NCBI RefSeq assembly: GCF_009664975.1
Contig: NZ_WJXB01000003.1
Coordinates: forward strand, 310,001 to 374,000
Reading direction: 5' to 3'
Length of the DNA stretch: 64,000 bases
DNA from: Paenibacillus monticola
GTDB lineage: Bacteria; Bacillota; Bacilli; Paenibacillales; Paenibacillaceae
A model generated the notes under the pieces. That model saw only the letters and a program-made list of their open reading frames with translations. It ran no database searches and had not been told where the DNA came from. Both the position numbers and the translations under genes were made by a program. Shown piece after piece: positions 1 to 8,722 of the stretch. Every line of letters starts with the position of its first letter. Within the stretch, counting starts at the first letter, position 1.

Positions 1-1266
1 TTATCCTCTTTATTTTTCTACGGCTGGTGGAACATGCACTACATCCCGTTAATCTTGTTGTCCATTGCAGTTAATTACGTTGTAGGGCGGAGACTTCTAT
101 CTTCTACAGCACGAAGATCTGTAATCCTCATCTTGGGGTTATCTTTTAATGTGCTGCTGCTCGGATATTATAAATATGCTGATTTTTTCATTGAGAATTG
201 GAATGGATTCACAGGTGCCAATGTGCCTGCACTTCATCTTTTGCTGCCGCTTGGCATCAGTTTCTTCACCTTTACACAAATCGCTTATCTGGTGGATGCC
301 TACCGGGGGCGTGTGCAGGAGTACAAGCTGATTAACTATATTTTATTTGTTACCTTCTTCCCTCATCTGATTGCTGGCCCAATTCTTCATCACAAGGATA
401 TGATGCCACAGTTCGACAGACTCCGTAACAAGGTCTGGAACTGGAGTAATGTGATGGCTGGGGCTTTGCTGTTTTGCATTGGCCTCACCAAAAAAATGCT
501 GATCGCGGATACTCTTGCCGGCTATGCCAACAACGGATTTGCAAATGCTACCCAGTTCTTCGACTCCTGGGTCGCCTGCCTCAGCTATACCTTCCAAATT
601 TATTATGATTTTAGCGGCTATACGGATATGGCTATCGGTGTTGCTCTTCTGTTTAACATCCGGCTGCCGCAAAATTTCAATTCACCGTATCGGGCCACGA
701 GCATTCAGGACTTTTGGAGACGGTGGCATATTACGCTAAGCCATTTTCTCAGAGACTACATCTATATTCCTTTAGGTGGCGGCAGGAGAGGATTCTGGAC
801 AGCCATTCGAAATGTTCTCATCACCTTTCTGATTGGCGGAATTTGGCACGGAGCAAGCTGGATGTTTATCCTCTGGGGATTGCTGCACGGAGGAGGACAG
901 GCTGTGCAGCGGATCTGGAACCGCTGGGGTCGTCCACTTCCGCTAGCGTTGTGCTGGTTGCTCACCTTCAGTTTTATCAATGTAACGTGGGTCTTTTTTC
1001 GAGCGCATGACATGCGACAGGCTAGCAGGCTGCTCCGCGGGATGTTCGGCATGAACGGCTTGGGTCTATCCACACTCGCAGAGTCAATACTGATCCTTCC
1101 TGTTCTGGCAGTTCTGCTGCTGGCAATGCTAACCTCACCGAATTTAACAGAAAGACTGAGCAAGCTGCGCCCAAATTGGCGGACATCCCTGCTTATGGCA
1201 GTCCTGTTTATGATCTCGCTCCTCTTTTTCAACCGGATTACTGAATTCTTGTATTTTAATTTCTAG
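1..1266 (+). CDS. MBOAT family membrane-bound O-acyltransferase (AlgI/DltB-like), 5' end cut off
   Basis: Multi-pass membrane enzyme that moves acyl (probably acetyl) groups across the membrane onto an extracellular polymer. The reading frame is open to base 1 without a start, and the residues before the Met at base 34 (LSSLFFYGWWN) are typical MBOAT sequence, so the gene begins before the window. Family signs are the FWRRWHITLSHFLRDYIYIPLGG region (about residues 227-249 counted from the base-34 Met) and the later GGIWHGASW segment with the conserved membrane histidine. About ten hydrophobic segments follow one another. The next gene starts 32 bp downstream and encodes an SGNH-like partner, the usual AlgI-AlgJ/DltB-DltD pairing, so both probably act on one cell-surface polysaccharide. 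The substrate cannot be read from sequence. Confidence 0.9.
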   Translation, partial: LSSLFFYGWWNMHYIPLILLSIAVNYVVGRRLLSSTARRSVILILGLSFNVLLLGYYKYADFFIENWNGFTGANVPALHLLLPLGISFFTFTQIAYLVDAYRGRVQEYKLINYILFVTFFPHLIAGPILHHKDMMPQFDRLRNKVWNWSNVMAGALLFCIGLTKKMLIADTLAGYANNGFANATQFFDSWVACLSYTFQIYYDFSGYTDMAIGVALLFNIRLPQNFNSPYRATSIQDFWRRWHITLSHFLRDYIYIPLGGGRRGFWTAIRNVLITFLIGGIWHGASWMFILWGLLHGGGQAVQRIWNRWGRPLPLALCWLLTFSFINVTWVFFRAHDMRQASRLLRGMFGMNGLGLSTLAESILILPVLAVLLLAMLTSPNLTERLSKLRPNWRTSLLMAVLFMISLLFFNRITEFLYFNF

Positions 1267-1298
1267 GTTTATCTTATTTCGTTTAGGAGGAAATCCAA

Positions 1299-2771
1299 GT
1301 GTTTCCACAACAAAAACCGGATTTCGTAGCGAATCTAATTCAACCTTCAGGTTTCCATAGCCGCTCCAAAAGAGCAGTAGGTTACTTTGTTTTTTTCACA
1401 GTGACTCTTGCAGTTTTGATGGCACTATTGATCATATTTCTGGACCCGCTGCAATTCTATCATCGTTCAACCTGGTATACGCCTGTCTTCTCTACACAGG
1501 AAAGGTATCAGAATCCGGGTCTGGCCAAAAATTACGATTACGATACCATTATTATTGGCACCTCCATGACGGAGAATTTCCTGCCATCAGAAGTAGATAA
1601 AAGCTTGGGCGGAAAGACCTTAAAGCTGTCTATCGAAGGTTCAACGGTCGAGGAGCATTACAAAGTGGCTCAACTGGCTCTAAAGAGTGGCAAGGTGAAA
1701 AAGGTACTGTGGGGGTTGGACTACTTCTCTTTGAAGGATGTTACTGCGGAAGACAAACAGAACTTTCCCGATTACTTGTATGATGACAAATGGTGGAACG
1801 ATTATAAATACTGGTACAATTCTTCAGTCTATGTCCAGTTTGCTGTTAGCCTCAAGAATATGTACTTAGGTCAGGCTAACGATCTGGAACATCTCAATAA
1901 TTGGAATGATGAATCCGTATTTTCAAAAGCACATGTGCTTAAATCTTATAATGATCAGAGCGCCAGCGAAGCTTACTTCGGTCTAAACGAAGAAGATACG
2001 CCGCAGCTCCAGCAGCGCTTCGATACATACATCAATCAACTACTCATCGATTATCCTGATGTGCAATTCTACTTTTATTATCCACCTTACAGCATTATGC
2101 GGCAGTTAGCCTGGTACAACACCAATCCGAAGCGTTATAACAATCAGCTGGAGATGCGGAAATGGATGTTCCAGCAATTTGAGCAACATTCCAACGCCCG
2201 ACTCTACGACTTTCAGTCTGAAGCACAATGGACCTTCAATCTGGATCTCTATAAAGATATAAGTCATCACAATGAGCAGGTGAACAGCTGGATTGCTGAA
2301 GCGATCGGGAGAGATGATTCCACATATCGGGTATCCGCAGACAATATCGAGCCATTAAACAACACTCTTATTTCACAGACCACGTCAGCAACAATAGACA
2401 AACTAGGAAATGTATATGCCTATGATATTCGGATAAAGGATAAGAGTTTCCCTCTCACAAGTCGGGTAATTCAGGGGGACGGCGAGCTGTTCGTAACAGC
2501 TACTGAAGCCGCTTTAGCACTTGAAGCAACGCTTACGTGGGACTCCATCAGCAAAACAGCCATCCTAGCCAACAAGCAACAGAAGCTGGAAATGACAGTG
2601 GGGAATAATATCGCCAAGGTTAACGGGAAAGAGGTACCTATGACTAACCCTCTACTGCTGACTGCCGGCAGAACCATGCTGCCCCTGCAGTTCGTAGCAG
2701 ATCAGTTAGGCTGGAAGACTACTGTCCATATTGCAGGAGCAGCATATCTCCTGACGATTGATTCTCCTTAA
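1299..2771 (+). CDS. SGNH/DltD-like acetylation partner with C-terminal copper-amine-oxidase-N (stalk) domain
   Basis: Predicted membrane-anchored extracytoplasmic protein of 490 aa. The start is GTG at 1299, with AGGAGG at 1285-1290. A single membrane helix lies at about residues 27-48. The outer part carries IIIGTSMTENF (about residues 85-95), where the Ser sits as in the first block of SGNH/DltD-like proteins; the late DxxH block is less clear (possibly DISHHNEQ, about residue 325). From about residue 385 to the end the sequence matches the copper amine oxidase N-terminal-like stalk domain (VTATEAALALEATLTWD, NGKEVPMTNPLLL, RTMLPLQFVADQLGW). Together with the MBOAT gene upstream it probably completes transfer of acetyl groups to a wall polymer, and the stalk may hold it in the wall. 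The family is inferred from motifs and neighbours, the exact reaction is not known. Confidence 0.75.
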   Translation: MFPQQKPDFVANLIQPSGFHSRSKRAVGYFVFFTVTLAVLMALLIIFLDPLQFYHRSTWYTPVFSTQERYQNPGLAKNYDYDTIIIGTSMTENFLPSEVDKSLGGKTLKLSIEGSTVEEHYKVAQLALKSGKVKKVLWGLDYFSLKDVTAEDKQNFPDYLYDDKWWNDYKYWYNSSVYVQFAVSLKNMYLGQANDLEHLNNWNDESVFSKAHVLKSYNDQSASEAYFGLNEEDTPQLQQRFDTYINQLLIDYPDVQFYFYYPPYSIMRQLAWYNTNPKRYNNQLEMRKWMFQQFEQHSNARLYDFQSEAQWTFNLDLYKDISHHNEQVNSWIAEAIGRDDSTYRVSADNIEPLNNTLISQTTSATIDKLGNVYAYDIRIKDKSFPLTSRVIQGDGELFVTATEAALALEATLTWDSISKTAILANKQQKLEMTVGNNIAKVNGKEVPMTNPLLLTAGRTMLPLQFVADQLGWKTTVHIAGAAYLLTIDSP

Positions 2772-2852
2772 CAAAAAAGAATACGAGCTATTTACGCAAC
2801 GGTCCGTTCTTAGAACATCACTCAGAATACTAAGGCTCCATCCGTCTTTACA

Positions 2853-2902
2853 ACAAAAGGGTGTTCGGTAGTCATTTGTATGACTACCGAACACCCTTTT
2901 GT
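2853..2902. terminator. Bidirectional intrinsic terminator
   Basis: Perfect 23-bp inverted repeat (arms 2853-2875 and 2880-2902) around a 4-nt loop. A-rich and T-rich tracts at the arm ends serve both strands. It separates the acetylation pair (+) from ppiB (-). Confidence 0.9.
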
Positions 2903-2932
2903 ATAGATCGTTCACGATTAATAAATCAGAAT

Positions 2933-3364
2933 TTACGCTTCGATAACTTCCACGGAAGTCATTTTGTCGCGTCCTTTGAAAGAATCTACAAATTCCATGC
3001 CTTTAACAACTTTACCGAATACAGTGTGTACTCCGTCCAAGTGCGGCTGTGGACCATAAGCAATGTAGAACTGGCTTCCGCCAGTGTTCTTGCCAGCATG
3101 TGCCATAGCAAGGCTTCCACGTTCATGTTTGTTAGGGTTGATCTCGCAGTTGATGGTGTAACCAGGTCCGCCGGAACCTGTTCCGTTAGGACATCCGCCT
3201 TGCGCTACAAAACCAGGGATAACACGGTGGAAGACCAAACCGTTATAGAAACCGGAAGATGCCAGCTTCTCAAAGTTGGCTACAGTGTTGGGAGCGTCTT
3301 GATCGAACAAGTCAATTAGTACTTCTCCGCCGTTCTCGAGTGTAACTTTCGCTTGCTTTGCCAT
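2933..3364 (-). CDS. ppiB: Peptidyl-prolyl cis-trans isomerase, cyclophilin type
   Basis: Small cytoplasmic cyclophilin (143 aa, normal for bacterial PpiB) that isomerises Xaa-Pro bonds during folding. Nearly the whole length is the cyclophilin domain. The catalytic signature [13 protein letters not shown] (about residues 44-56), the GSGGPGYTI loop and [15 protein letters not shown] (about residues 97-111) are all present. There is no signal peptide. The start ATG at 3364 has a GAAAGGGG ribosome site just upstream. It lies downstream of lysA and the spoVA operon on the same strand, the order known from Bacillus subtilis. A strong hairpin between lysA and ppiB suggests that it has its own promoter. 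Confidence 0.95.
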   Translation of the reverse strand: MAKQAKVTLENGGEVLIDLFDQDAPNTVANFEKLASSGFYNGLVFHRVIPGFVAQGGCPNGTGSGGPGYTINCEINPNKHERGSLAMAHAGKNTGGSQFYIAYGPQPHLDGVHTVFGKVVKGMEFVDSFKGRDKMTSVEVIEA

Positions 3365-3432
3365 ATGTAAATGACCCCTTTCGAATTTACCAAATGTTGA
3401 ACACTTTTATTATTTTACTATGAAACCCCGCA

Positions 3433-3476
3433 CAAAGCAAAGCCAAGCGGGGGCTTTTCCACTTGGCTTTGCTTTG
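3433..3476 (-). terminator. Hairpin downstream of lysA, probable terminator
   Basis: Arms CAAAGCAAAGCCAAG and CTTGGCTTTGCTTTG (3433-3447 / 3462-3476) pair perfectly over 15 bp. An overlapping alternative pairing (CCCCGC at 3426-3431 with GCGGGG at 3447-3452) would end before a short T stretch on the minus strand. The poly-T tail is weak, so termination is inferred. Confidence 0.6.
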
Positions 3477-3506
3477 GTTGATTCTTCACAAGCAGGCTAA
3501 GACTTG

Positions 3507-4838
3507 TTACTTCGTAACCGCCTGCTTGGCAATGCGCGCCGGTACAATATCATTAGCGATAAGATCGTTATGGGTTTCACGACGCACCACGAGATCTCTT
3601 AGTCCGTTCTGTACGAACACTACAGCAGGACGTCTAATCCGGTTGTAATTACTCGCCATGGAGTAGTTGTAAGCGCCCGTGCAGGACACAGCCAGCAAAT
3701 CGCCGCTCTCAGCCTTCGGCAGTTCCACATCCCAGATCAGCATATCTCCGCTCTCGCAGCATTTACCAGCGATGGAGACCTTCTCTGTTGCCGCCTCATT
3801 GGCACGGTTAGCCAGCAGCGCCTCGTACTTGGACTGATACAGGGCAGGACGAGGATTATCGGTCATTCCCCCGTCTACCGCAACATACTTGCGTACGCCG
3901 GGAATATCCTTGTTAGTACCCACAGTGTACAACGTAGTTCCGGCATCGCCAACGATACTGCGGCCGGGTTCTACCCAAATCTCCGGCAGTGCACTATAAA
4001 TCCCGGCAAAATGGGTCTTCACTGCGTCCGTGATCGCGAGCACATATTCCGATACCTGAAGTGGTGTATCTCCCTCAACATAACGAATACCAAAGCCTCC
4101 GCCCAGATTGACTACCCGGAAAGCTACATCCAAACCTTCCTTGACGCTGCGTGCAAAACCAGCCACACGCTCTACGGCAAGCTGGAAGCCTTCGGTTTCA
4201 AAAATCTGCGAGCCGATGTGAGAATGCACACCAAGCAGCGATAAATTACTTTTACCTGCTGCCGTTTGGACGGCTTCATAAGCAGAACCATTGCCGATAT
4301 CAAAGCCGAATTTGGAATCCGTCTGGCCAGTTGCTGTATATTCATGGGTATGTGCTTCAACGCCCGGAGTAACACGCAGCAAGATATTTACCGTTACTTC
4401 CTTGCGGGCCGCAATGGCTTGCAACAGGTTGAGTTCAACCAGATTATCAACTACGAAGCAGCCGATGTGGGCATCAATCGCCATTTCAATCTCATCTGAT
4501 GTCTTGTTGTTGCCATGAAAATGAATACGCTCCGCTGGAAATCCAGCTTTCAGTGCTGTGTAGAGCTCACCATCTGAAACCACGTCAAGCGATAACCCCT
4601 CTTCATCAGCCAAACGACACATCGCCATTACTGAAAATGCCTTGCTGGCATAAGCGACTTGAAAGCCAAGTCCGGAAGCTTTAAAAGCGTCCATATATTC
4701 GCTGCAGCGGCGCCGGACCAATTGCTCGTCCAATATATACAGCGGGGTTCCATATTCCGCCTTCAATTCAGTTACATCACATCCGCCGATTTCCAGATGT
4801 CCAGCATCGTTAATTCGGCTCGTCCCGTGTAAAAACAT
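3507..4838 (-). CDS. lysA: Diaminopimelate decarboxylase
   Basis: PLP enzyme that converts meso-diaminopimelate to L-lysine and CO2, the last step of lysine synthesis. 443 aa from ATG 4838. This start is chosen over one five codons upstream because GGAGG sits eight bases before it. Fold-type III features: the PLP lysine in VAYASKAFSVMAM (about residue 58), HSHIGSQIF, the phosphate-binding GGGFGIRY, EPGRSIVGDAG, and the partner-subunit catalytic Cys in CCESGDMLIWD. Total length fits the family. It follows the spoVA genes on the same strand after 115 bp. That gap holds a possible sigma-A -10 TATACT but no lysine riboswitch, so how lysine controls the gene is not visible. Confidence 0.97.
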   Translation of the reverse strand: MFLHGTSRINDAGHLEIGGCDVTELKAEYGTPLYILDEQLVRRRCSEYMDAFKASGLGFQVAYASKAFSVMAMCRLADEEGLSLDVVSDGELYTALKAGFPAERIHFHGNNKTSDEIEMAIDAHIGCFVVDNLVELNLLQAIAARKEVTVNILLRVTPGVEAHTHEYTATGQTDSKFGFDIGNGSAYEAVQTAAGKSNLSLLGVHSHIGSQIFETEGFQLAVERVAGFARSVKEGLDVAFRVVNLGGGFGIRYVEGDTPLQVSEYVLAITDAVKTHFAGIYSALPEIWVEPGRSIVGDAGTTLYTVGTNKDIPGVRKYVAVDGGMTDNPRPALYQSKYEALLANRANEAATEKVSIAGKCCESGDMLIWDVELPKAESGDLLAVSCTGAYNYSMASNYNRIRRPAVVFVQNGLRDLVVRRETHNDLIANDIVPARIAKQAVTK

Positions 4839-4953
4839 TGTGCAGTCCTCCAATTTCTGTGGAATATCCTATTCCATCCGTCTTATTGTATTCAGTATAG
4901 CAGACCGGTGGAACACCATTGAATGGACTAATTCGCAGTTGATTTGTATTTTC

Positions 4954-7395
4954 CTACGATTGTTGCTCGTTCTCTTGGATCGGCGGCATTCTTGTATTAT
5001 CTCTTGTTTTATTGAATGACGGCCTTGTTTTTGAGTTTAAAACAGGCTGACGCAATAAAATCTCACCCATCGCCTTTGCATTAAAAGGTATAAACGGCCA
5101 CAGATAAGAGGAATTGTAGGAGCGATGCATAGTCAGCAGTACAACGAGTAAGGTAGAGCCGATCATAAAGCCAGGAACTTGGAATGCGGCAACGGCAATC
5201 AGCAGCGCCAGCCTGACAATGCGGTTCGCCAGCCCCAGCTCATAGCTTGGTGTCGCGAACATGCCTATGGAGGCTACTGCCATATACAGCACTACTTCAT
5301 TCACAAATAAACCCGTCTGCACAGCTATGTCTCCAACTAATATAGCGGCAATCAGGCCCATGGCAGACCCAAGCGGGGTTGGCGTATGAACTGCCGCCAT
5401 TCGAAGTAGATCAACCCCTAGTTCCACAATGAGAAACTGGGCCAGCAAAGGAATATGAGCCGTCTTCTGCGGTCCGATAAATTCAAGCATTGGCGGCTTA
5501 AGTTCAGGATGTAAAACCAACAACATCCAGAGGGGCAGCAAGAACATAGACGCGAAAATACCAATAAACCGGACCCAGCGCAAATACGTACCCATAAAAG
5601 GGGTCTGACGATTCTCCTCAGCATGTTGGCAAAGGTCAAAAAATGTTGTTGGAAGAACCATAACACTAGGGGAGGTATCAACAAAAATAACAACACGTCC
5701 CTCCAGCAAATGAGAAGCCACGGTATCAGGACGTTCGGAATAACGGACCAGCGGATACGGATTCCAGCCGCCGCCAACGATCGCCTCCTCTAATTGTTTA
5801 TCCGCGAGCGGAATTCCGTCGACATTAACACTTTTGATTTTGTCTGTAACAGCCTTCACCTGAGTCTTATCCACAATGTCGTCAATGTAGGCTACGCAGA
5901 CATCCGTTCTTGTCCGGCGCCCGACCTGATGCATTTCGTACTTCAGTCCCGGATCACGTATCCGTCTTCTTACAAGCGCAACATTACTTAGGAGGGTTTC
6001 TGTAAACCCGTCTCGTGAGCCGCGTACGACCCGCTCAATCGAGGGTTCATCGGGATTGCGCGAAGGGTAGGCACGGGTATCCATCACAATTACCTGTGTC
6101 TCGCCTTCAATGAAGATAGCACTCATTCCGGACATCACCTTATTGATGCACTCACTTAACAACTGACCTTTCTCAACCTGAATATGCGGAATATATTGGT
6201 TCATAAAGCTGGCAAACACATCTGTAGATAAATTCTCCGGCGTAAGATAGGTCAACCGCTTTAAGATTTCATCCATTATGGTATCCTTGGCAAATCCGCT
6301 AATACATAGTAGTGCCGCCTTGTGGCCGCCAAAGGACATTTCCCTGAACACCACATCAAAGGATGATCCAAGCCCCATTACTTCAGTGAGTGTATTTTTG
6401 GTATCCTCTAACAAGGGTGGAATTTCATCATGGCCTTGCCAATAAATAATTGATTCCTCTAACGAATCTGATCGTTCAGTGTCTCGTTTCTTTTGCCGCG
6501 GATCTACTTTGTTCTTTTCCTTGCTGGAATCCTGCGGTGGCTCCTTAGCCTCAACAGTCTTGGGCGGCAGGGCCGCACTCTCCTTCCCCGATTCCGGCTC
6601 TTCTGCTGCCTGTGCATTTGGGTCCTGCATCTCCGTGTCTTCGTCCTCATCTTCGTCAGCACCCAACCCAAATAATCTGGCAAAAAAACCTTTGCCGGAA
6701 CTTTCCTGCTCCTCAGAGCCCAGTTCATCTGAAGCTTCCGCTTCCTGCTGCTGTCCCCCGTCGCTTGCTGCAGAATCCGTGCTGTTCTCCACTGCCAGGG
6801 CAGCGCCCTCCGTATTTTTTGTGCCCTCTTGGTCTGGTGTACCCAGTCCGTCTGATGCTTCAATATCCTGCTCTCCATAACCAGTTGCTCCTGAGTCCAC
6901 CCCCACGTCTGCTGTTTGAGCATCCGCCTTTGGCTCCTCTTCTTGTGAGTCTTCTGCACCAGACTCCGCTGGAACCGCCTCTTTCTGCTCATCCTCCTCT
7001 GCGTCTGTACCAAACAGTTTTGCGAAGAATCCTTTACTAGAATCTTCCTCCTCTTCAGTACCCAGCTCCTCTGAGGCTTCTGAGTCCTGACTGCCGCCAC
7101 TGGTTGCTCCAGCGGTTGCCCCAGCGTCCGCCCCGGTATCCACTTCAGAATCTGTTGCATCCGGCTTCTGTTCGGCGGACTGGTCAGTGGCCTGCGCTTC
7201 TTCCGCTTGCTGACCACAATCAGCCTCAGGCTCAGTGCCTTCGGTGGTGCTCACAGTTTGGCCAACGTCAGAAGCTGGCGTTGCGCTCGGGCTGCCCTCC
7301 TCTGCACCTGCTTGTGCGTTACTTTCCCCTTCTGCAGCGGGTGTTATCTTCTTCTCTTGCTCTACGTAATCGCCGCTGTGAATATATTTGACCAT
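4954..7395 (-). CDS. spoVAF: SpoVAF/GerA-family spore membrane protein with long acidic N-terminal extension
   Basis: 813 aa. From about residue 310 to the end it is a normal GerA/SpoVAF protein: a soluble domain with EGETQVIVMDTRAYPSR and VVRGSRDGFTETLLSN, GRVVIFVDTSPSVMVLPTTFFD, then several membrane helices to about residue 775. SpoVAF acts in the inner spore membrane during germination. Residues 1-310 are unusual: Glu/Asp/Ser/Ala/Gln-rich and low in complexity, with an EAS(E/D)xLG motif three times (about 106, 179, 220) and the hydrophobic-basic KGFFA(K/R)LFG twice (121-129, 235-243). B. subtilis SpoVAF is about 490 aa, so the whole extension is extra. It is the third gene of the spoVAA-AB-AF operon. 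The frame stays open throughout, so the extension is probably expressed. Its function is unknown. Confidence 0.9.
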   Translation of the reverse strand: MVKYIHSGDYVEQEKKITPAAEGESNAQAGAEEGSPSATPASDVGQTVSTTEGTEPEADCGQQAEEAQATDQSAEQKPDATDSEVDTGADAGATAGATSGGSQDSEASEELGTEEEEDSSKGFFAKLFGTDAEEDEQKEAVPAESGAEDSQEEEPKADAQTADVGVDSGATGYGEQDIEASDGLGTPDQEGTKNTEGAALAVENSTDSAASDGGQQQEAEASDELGSEEQESSGKGFFARLFGLGADEDEDEDTEMQDPNAQAAEEPESGKESAALPPKTVEAKEPPQDSSKEKNKVDPRQKKRDTERSDSLEESIIYWQGHDEIPPLLEDTKNTLTEVMGLGSSFDVVFREMSFGGHKAALLCISGFAKDTIMDEILKRLTYLTPENLSTDVFASFMNQYIPHIQVEKGQLLSECINKVMSGMSAIFIEGETQVIVMDTRAYPSRNPDEPSIERVVRGSRDGFTETLLSNVALVRRRIRDPGLKYEMHQVGRRTRTDVCVAYIDDIVDKTQVKAVTDKIKSVNVDGIPLADKQLEEAIVGGGWNPYPLVRYSERPDTVASHLLEGRVVIFVDTSPSVMVLPTTFFDLCQHAEENRQTPFMGTYLRWVRFIGIFASMFLLPLWMLLVLHPELKPPMLEFIGPQKTAHIPLLAQFLIVELGVDLLRMAAVHTPTPLGSAMGLIAAILVGDIAVQTGLFVNEVVLYMAVASIGMFATPSYELGLANRIVRLALLIAVAAFQVPGFMIGSTLLVVLLTMHRSYNSSYLWPFIPFNAKAMGEILLRQPVLNSKTRPSFNKTRDNTRMPPIQENEQQS
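6466..7395 (-). repeat. Low-complexity, internally repeated coding segment (N-terminal extension of SpoVAF)
   Basis: The segment encodes residues 1-310 of the SpoVAF-like protein. Two diverged copies of a unit EAS-x-ELG, then an acidic run, KGFFA(K/R)LFG, then another acidic run can be seen at about residues 106-140 and 220-255. A partial third copy (EASDGLG) lies near residue 179. Long overlapping open frames on both strands here are a by-product of this composition. Confidence 0.75.
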
Positions 7396-7411
7396 TCCAA
7401 TAGCCCCCTAT

Positions 7412-7837
7412 TTATTGTCGATATACAAACCAATCGAATAAAGAACCCGCGACCTTGCCAGCTACCATCGCCATTAGTAATCCGAATAGATGGTGAGTCA
7501 TATTCAGACGTTTAGCCAATATAGGCAGTACATTTAAAACCTCTGTTAAAGCCGCAGCCAGCATTCCGACAAATATTCCATCAAACAGCCCAACCCCTAA
7601 CTCCACTAAGGGGCCGGCTGATAACCTCCAATTCCAGAAATCACTTACAGTACCAAGCAGTGACCCACCCACCAAAGCGCCTTCATACCAATGCACTTTA
7701 TCGTAGGAAGAGGTCAGTTGCGCCAGGCGGGGCACCATATCCAACACAATAATTAGCGCGATAACCCCACCGCCAACAGCGATCCCTCCCGCAATACCCA
7801 GCAATAGATTTAAACCTAATGAGATCGGTGCAGTCAT
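7412..7837 (-). CDS. spoVAB: Stage V sporulation protein AB
   Basis: Integral membrane protein of 141 aa, the same length as B. subtilis SpoVAB, with about four to five helices (LLLGIAGGIAVGGGVIALIIVLDMVPRL split over helix 1 and its loop, later LLMAMVAGKVAGSLFDW). The family belongs to the SpoVA machinery needed for dipicolinic acid movement and spore germination, made in the forespore. The start ATG 7837 has GGAGGG inside the end of spoVAA, and the two genes are separated by only two bases, so translation is probably coupled. No signal sequence is expected or seen. Confidence 0.9.
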   Translation of the reverse strand: MTAPISLGLNLLLGIAGGIAVGGGVIALIIVLDMVPRLAQLTSSYDKVHWYEGALVGGSLLGTVSDFWNWRLSAGPLVELGVGLFDGIFVGMLAAALTEVLNVLPILAKRLNMTHHLFGLLMAMVAGKVAGSLFDWFVYRQ

Positions 7838-7839
7838 GA

Positions 7840-8499
7840 TCAGCCCTCCGGGTGTTCAGCTTGACTCACTTCTTGACGATTCTTCATTTTGCTGTATTCT
7901 TCATTCACCACATAATGGTCGATATTTTTCTGGTACAGATACATCTCCACTTCGAGTGGAGTTGGCTCCTCGTTCCACTTCTTTTTGAACAAATGGTTGA
8001 AAAATATAACCATCCCAAAACCAATACCCAGTGAATAAGCAACCTGAAAGGCATACGGATGCTCATCCCGATGACCCGTTAACATCTCTACAATACGAAT
8101 TTGGACCTCCTGCATGCTTACATCCGCATGAAAATTCATGATGGTCAGTGCAGAGCCGAAGAAGAGCAGCAGCCACACTAACACAAACAACGCCATGGAG
8201 GGTTTCCGCGCCTCAACCGGACCTTCAATCTGCACGATCGTTTTGCCCTCCCCAATCGGCTCAATATCAGCTTTTGGCAATAGCTCCTGGATGCGGGGGA
8301 TGACCATCAGGAGATCAATTAGGATAAGGTTTCCGTCACTTTGTTCCGGCTGCAGCAGCAGAATAGAATACAATGACTCCTCCCACTCTGGGTCTGTAAT
8401 CAGAAAGGCAACATCACGTAGCGTGACTCCCTTACCTTGGGGGACCGTCACCCGGTTTTTCAGCTGTATATAGATGGCGGGAGCAGAATGGCCTTTCAT
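7840..8499 (-). CDS. spoVAA: Stage V sporulation protein AA
   Basis: 219 aa, close to the roughly 206 aa of B. subtilis SpoVAA. The N-terminal half is soluble (YIQLKNRVTVPQGKGVTLRDVA). Two membrane helices follow, at about residues 100-120 (MALFVLVWLLLFFGSALTIM) and 150-168 (VAYSLGIGFGMVIFFNHLF). It is the first gene of the spoVA operon. ATG 8499 is preceded by TTAGGAGGA. The operon here is AA-AB-AF, with no spoVAC, AD or AE between, so the central channel genes must lie elsewhere. A forespore-type promoter fits 40 bp upstream. Confidence 0.9.
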   Translation of the reverse strand: MKGHSAPAIYIQLKNRVTVPQGKGVTLRDVAFLITDPEWEESLYSILLLQPEQSDGNLILIDLLMVIPRIQELLPKADIEPIGEGKTIVQIEGPVEARKPSMALFVLVWLLLFFGSALTIMNFHADVSMQEVQIRIVEMLTGHRDEHPYAFQVAYSLGIGFGMVIFFNHLFKKKWNEEPTPLEVEMYLYQKNIDHYVVNEEYSKMKNRQEVSQAEHPEG

Positions 8500-8538
8500 C
8501 CACAGTCCTCCTAAGGATTTTAGATACGAGATTAACGA

Positions 8539-8568
8539 TAGTATGGGAGAAAAGGTTTATTTTTACTC
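8539..8568 (-). promoter_or_regulatory. Candidate sigma-G/sigma-F promoter of the spoVA operon
   Basis: On the minus strand, GAGTA (8568-8564), an 18-nt spacer, then CATACTA (8545-8539). The -10 fits the forespore consensus CATNNTA fully; the -35 (GNATA-like) has one mismatch. It lies 40 bp before spoVAA, which is known to be forespore-expressed in Bacillus. Confidence 0.55.
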
Positions 8569-8683
8569 TGAGGTCTATTTCATTTCCAAAAATGAATAAA
8601 TGTTGATTGTTTATGGGTACCCTTGCCGCAGATTTCAATCTAGACTTAAGTTGTAAGTTGTAAGCCGTTAGCGGAGAACTAAA

Positions 8684-8697
8684 TGTAAGCGTGTACA
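8684..8697 (+). promoter_or_regulatory. Candidate cre site (CcpA operator) before the secreted galactanase
   Basis: TGTAAGCGTGTACA matches the catabolite-responsive element consensus TGWAANCGNTNWCA at all but one defined position. It ends 25 bp before the GH53 start, a position expected to block transcription when a preferred sugar is present. Confidence 0.5.
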
Positions 8698-8722
8698 GTA
8701 AATTTAATTCAGGAGGTTGGTT

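Noticed and set aside
762..1232. 156-codon minus-strand frame
   Set aside because: Antisense to the MBOAT gene, whose membrane motifs are unmistakable.
4839..4953. Lysine riboswitch before lysA
   Set aside because: The gap is only 115 bp and has none of the conserved L-box segments.
6504..7217. Long second frame (237 codons) on the minus strand inside the SpoVAF extension, and plus-strand frames at 6479-7040
   Set aside because: They arise from the repeated, GC-biased low-complexity codons of the real frame; composition (Arg/Gln or Pro-rich) is not protein-like and no ribosome sites precede them.
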